Part shown: positions 60,919 through 64,000 of the stretch, one piece after another
Numbering within the stretch: the stretch's first letter is position 1
Layout of the letters: every line of letters begins with the position of its first letter
Assembly (NCBI GenBank): GCA_027382625.1
Contig: JAJKFJ010021106.1
Coordinates: 1-64,000, forward strand
Reading direction: 5' to 3'
DNA: 64,000 nt
From: Tetmemena sp. SeJ-2015
Lineage: Eukaryota > Ciliophora > Spirotrichea > Sporadotrichida > Oxytrichidae
Notes under the pieces: model-generated
Database searches by the model: none
Seen by the model: only the letters and a program-made list of their open reading frames with translations
What the model was told of the DNA's origin: nothing
Position numbers and translations under genes: made by a program

Positions 60919-61307
60919 GAATTATTTTTATCATTCTGCAGGGCTGAAAAGTGACAGTCGCACTTGGAATTCAGATTTAAAGCTTCATATTTTCAATACA
61001 GAAGTTTAAAACCTGTAAGCTTCACAAATAAAGAATAAAAGAGAGGCTGCAAGCAAATTTGAGCAACTTAATTCTCAAAATTTTGATCAAGAATTGTGCA
61101 ACTGTGGGTATTCTAATGACCTCTCACAAAATAAACTGTTTTAGAATGTAAATTTTAAAATTAGAGTACATCATAAAGAATTTTTTACTTTGATTAGAAA
61201 AACCTGTTCTATTATAGCAAAATTAATGTCAAAAACTTATATAGTTTATGATTTAGCCTAAAAGAAGAGAGATTCCTTTGAACAAACTTTAACTAATGAT
61301 AAATAAA

Positions 61308-61740
61308 ATGGATGAAGGCGTTTACACTGGAGAGTTGCTAGATAAAAATGGAATGAGACACGGGACTGGTAAATGTGCATATTAAGATGGATCAGTCTAC
61401 GAAGGCGGCTGGTAGAATAATTATGCTCTTAGAGTGTATGCGTATAAAAAGTTTTATAATAATCTAAGGGAGGGAATCGGGGTTATGTATAACTTCTAAG
61501 ATGAGCAAGCCTTTACAGGTTACTATGAGTAGGATCTTAGACAATAAGAAATTAATTGTCCTTAGCCTATCAATTCTTATTTAAGAAGGGGAGCTTATTT
61601 TAAAAGATGGGACTGTAGTAAATGCAACCTGGCAAAAAGGAGTAATTCATGGAAAAGGAAAGATAAAACTGCCATTCAAGACAAGTTTTATGAGAGCAAG
61701 ATGGCATTAGGGCATTCTCATACTTAAGAATCATTTTTAA
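61308..61740 (+). CDS. MORN-repeat protein
   Basis: ATG 61308: MDEGVYTGELLDKNGMRHGT then GKCAYQDGSVYEGGW, two MORN repeats (pattern Y-x-G-x-x-x-x-G-x-x-x-G-x-G). After a one-base slip near 61590 it continues GELILKDGTVVNATWQKGVI then HGKGKIK, another repeat. MORN repeats bind phospholipids or act in ciliary and cortical scaffolds. The end is not certain; frames break after about 61740. Confidence 0.65.
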
Positions 61741-61959
61741 GGCATGGTATATTCGAGGCTAGTGATCAACTTAACATAAATATGGATGCAATTATTTACT
61801 AAACTTGATTCTGAGTCTAGGATTCTATTTGAGCATAATATTTTCCAAAGTCAAGAATGATAATCTGATCTTACTATATGCTGCACTAGCTTACGCTCTT
61901 TAATTCCTAGAAGCCATCTATAGTTTTGACAAAATCCATATTCAAATCCTTATACTTAA

Positions 61960-62830
61960 CTTATAATTTGAGGTGAGGTTCATCAGAGGCGCAAAAACTT
62001 GGGAAGAAACTCAGAGGGACATCGCATTTTTGAAGGAGTGGGCAGTCCATTTGGAATTCAAGATTCATAGTTTCCACTTTACAGATAAGGGGATAGAGAG
62101 GCTCTATCTCGATAAGAAGATACAACTTGATATCTTTAATAGCGATCAACGCCCTGATGCGAATTTTGAGACTACTCATAAAGCGGCTAAACATTTGAGG
62201 TATGACGAGTGGGTGGACCTTTCGCCCAACGTAACAGCTTTTGAATACATCATGGAGAACCAGCCTGCAGTCATTCAACTTAGAGTTAAGCATCACATCT
62301 CTCCCATGTTCAATAAAGCATGCAAACTTTTTCAGATTTATCTTTGAAATAAGGAGCTGCAGGAGAAGATCAAAGACTTTTAAAATAGGAACATAAGAGA
62401 TGTATATTACGATACTCAAATTCAGATCGCGAAGGGAATTTGCTAAAATTGTGGTAAAGCAAATTAATAAGAAAATAAGACCGAGATTAATGCAAAGTTC
62501 AAGAATTAAAGATCCTAAATTTACAAAACCTAATCAGAGGAGAATCTACATGACATATATTTTTTATTTTTCTGATTTGAATCAACTAATATCCTCTCTT
62601 AAACAAGATAGCCTGACTCTATATTGTAGAGGAAAGCATGTGAGTGAACTATCGTAGATCCACACATCTATTTAATTAATATTTTGCATCTGGAGGAAGG
62701 TTGAGTTCAGTAAACGATAGGGACTCTCGAATTATGATGATAAAGGGTTAGAACTAGAATAAGACTTAAATAAGAGCTGGAAGTAATTAGAATTAGACAC
62801 CCGCCTCAATTCCTAAAAGTAGTTCAAGAG
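61960..62830 (+). CDS. Unidentified protein
   Basis: An open exon gives KTWEETQRDIAFLKEWAVHL, SFHFTDKGIERLYLDKKIQL, and HLRYDEWVDLSPNVTAFEYI, reaching a TGA at 62345. It continues after this in frame with a helical region (NKELQEKIKDFQNRNIRDVY) that has a CxxC (GICQNCGKANQQ), and later ELEQDLNKSWKQLELDTRLN near 62750. The start is not found; an upstream helical stretch at 61830-61960 may belong to it. The frame at 61961-62419 on the minus strand is a shadow. No family recognised. Confidence 0.5.
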
Positions 62831-62839
62831 TAAACTCAG

Positions 62840-63540
62840 TCGACTATAATATTTAAGTCACTCAGGGTAACTTGCACGATGATCTAAGGAAAACGACTTA
62901 CTTAGAAGCTTTGCTCCGAGTTTGGAGGGAACCACTTTTAGGGGGGTGAAATAAATTTTTAATAAAATAATTCAGTGGAAAGCTTTTTATAACTTTTACC
63001 CTATAACTTTATTTGAATTGGTTTGTTACATGGTTACTGATTTAAATTATTCCATGAAATAGTATTTTCTATTAATGATTTTCCTTTCTATAAGCTGGTT
63101 GTAGAGAATAGTACTTTTGAGAAAATTAAAATGCTTGCAAGCAGATGTAATATTTACATAATCACAAAATTTTCAATTGAAATTTGATGTAGTAAAGTAT
63201 ATCCTCAGTTGATATAGAGGCATTTCAAAAGGTAAATAAGACTTTAATAAAGGGAAAAATTTTCATTATCAATACATTCTTATAAATTTAATCGATTTAA
63301 TTATTGATTTATGAGACCACTCTTTAATATCTATTAACTTTGTTTTGAAAATTAAAAAATCAAGATTGTTCATTTACTATCAAAAAAAGGGGATAAGGAA
63401 TCTTCGTCCTTTTCCCAGCTATAAATTATTATAAATTAGCTAATAAATAAATGCGAAAAGTCAATGCTCTATATACGAGTTTGTCAAAATATAGAGCAAT
63501 TTGAGTCTTTTTCATCGTTTTTGAATACGTAATTATTCTT
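62840..63540. other. AT-rich intergenic region
   Basis: No supported gene; convergent 3' flanks of the unknown gene and the minus-strand MORN gene. Confidence 0.45.
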
Positions 63541-63970
63541 GAGTTTACCTGACTTATCAAACTTCTAAAACTTCCCTTCCTCTTCCCATTTAATATTTAA
63601 TTTAAAAACAAAAAGAAACCATTAAGGAACTTGCCTACATAGTATCCTCCAGATATCTTGTAAAGCCTTCCATTACCATGCCAAACCCCATTTTTAAACT
63701 AACCTTCGTATAGTAATCTTACACGATTAATTGTTTAAATAATCGAAGCAAAAAAATTATTATTTATTTTCTGAGAAGTTCTATTGGAGGGAGTAGTGCT
63801 CTCGTCTTCGATGTACTATTTTCCTTTGCCATGCTTTACTCCCTTTTAAAATTAACCAGTGTATTCTACAAACTCATTATTACTAATTTAAGCTTGATAT
63901 TTGAAATTCTAGAAATATATTACACATTTGATTTATTTACGGATAAGTAATAAATTAATTAACGATTCCC
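63540..63970 (-). CDS. MORN-repeat protein, minus strand, partial
   Basis: The minus strand with TAA/TAG as Gln reads EFVEYTGQFQKGVKHGKGKQ then YIEDES near 63870-63780, and QFKNGVWHGNGRLYKISGGY then YVGKFLNG near 63700-63620: at least three MORN repeats. An AT-rich intron at about 63770-63720 separates them. The 5' end probably lies beyond the window. It is oriented towards the MORN gene at 61308. Confidence 0.6.
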
Positions 63971-64000
63971 TTAAAGGATTTTCAGGCCAGTAATCATACA

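Noticed and set aside
1..64000. CRISPR arrays, bacterial operons, telomeric C4A4/G4T4 ends and rRNA genes.
   Set aside because: None seen. Gene structure is eukaryotic with spliceosomal-type introns, and no regular spaced repeats or telomere runs occur.

Overview
The window looks like nuclear DNA of a ciliate that reads TAA and TAG as glutamine and TGA as stop. Conserved genes (WDR48, DNLZ, RRM, F-BAR, GAF and others) read through only if TAA/TAG are sense codons, and they are split by very short GT-AG introns, several of 27-35 nt. Base composition and code fit a spirotrich (hypotrich-like) ciliate, but the species cannot be fixed. No telomeric C4A4/G4T4 ends are visible, and 64 kb with over 20 genes is far longer than a typical hypotrich gene-sized somatic chromosome. 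Germline (micronuclear) DNA, or a ciliate with long somatic chromosomes, are the alternatives.

Layout. 1-6463: large inverted duplication of the C-terminal half of a DMXL/Rav1 (rabconnectin-3 alpha) gene; one arm carries a 46-bp TA-bounded insert absent from the other, and the centre is a homopolymer-rich block. 6490-8270: unidentified minus-strand gene. 8280-11960: GC-rich block with no intact gene, a candidate germline-limited or mobile segment. 12.1-13.4 kb: coiled-coil gene. 14.3-15.9 kb: TLDc fragment followed by two abutting palindromes. 16.0-20.6 kb: a small gene and a Ser/Asn/Gln-rich gene. 20.8-22.7 kb: divergent pair of predicted mitochondrial import genes (DNLZ/Zim17 with a histidine-rich tail, and a small Tim). 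23.3-26.8 kb: WDR48. 27.2-28.0 kb: GILT-like secreted protein. 28.3-29.9 kb: SR-type RRM protein. 30.1-33.5 kb: unknown. 33.8-36.8 kb: coiled-coil protein. 37.4-42.1 kb: coiled-coil/GAF protein. 42.2-42.9 kb: Dpy-30-like protein with a Lys/Asp tail. 43.0-43.7 kb: CCCH zinc finger. 44.0-50.3 kb: F-BAR protein. 50.9-53.7 kb, 54.2-58.7 kb and 58.9-60.9 kb: unidentified genes. 61.3-64 kb: two MORN-repeat genes flanking an unknown gene.

Quality matters for reading this window. Many genes carry single-base frameshifts at A or T runs, and each palindrome has one clean arm and one homopolymer-corrupted arm near its centre. This points to error-prone long-read consensus and possibly fold-back chimeras, so several 'pseudogene-like' breaks and the palindromes may not be biological. 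Intact functional stories are the mitochondrial import pair (20.8-22.7 kb), the ubiquitin-protease cofactor WDR48, and a set of ciliate cytoskeleton or membrane genes (Dpy-30, MORN, F-BAR, GAF). Exon boundaries are estimates from reading the sequence by eye.
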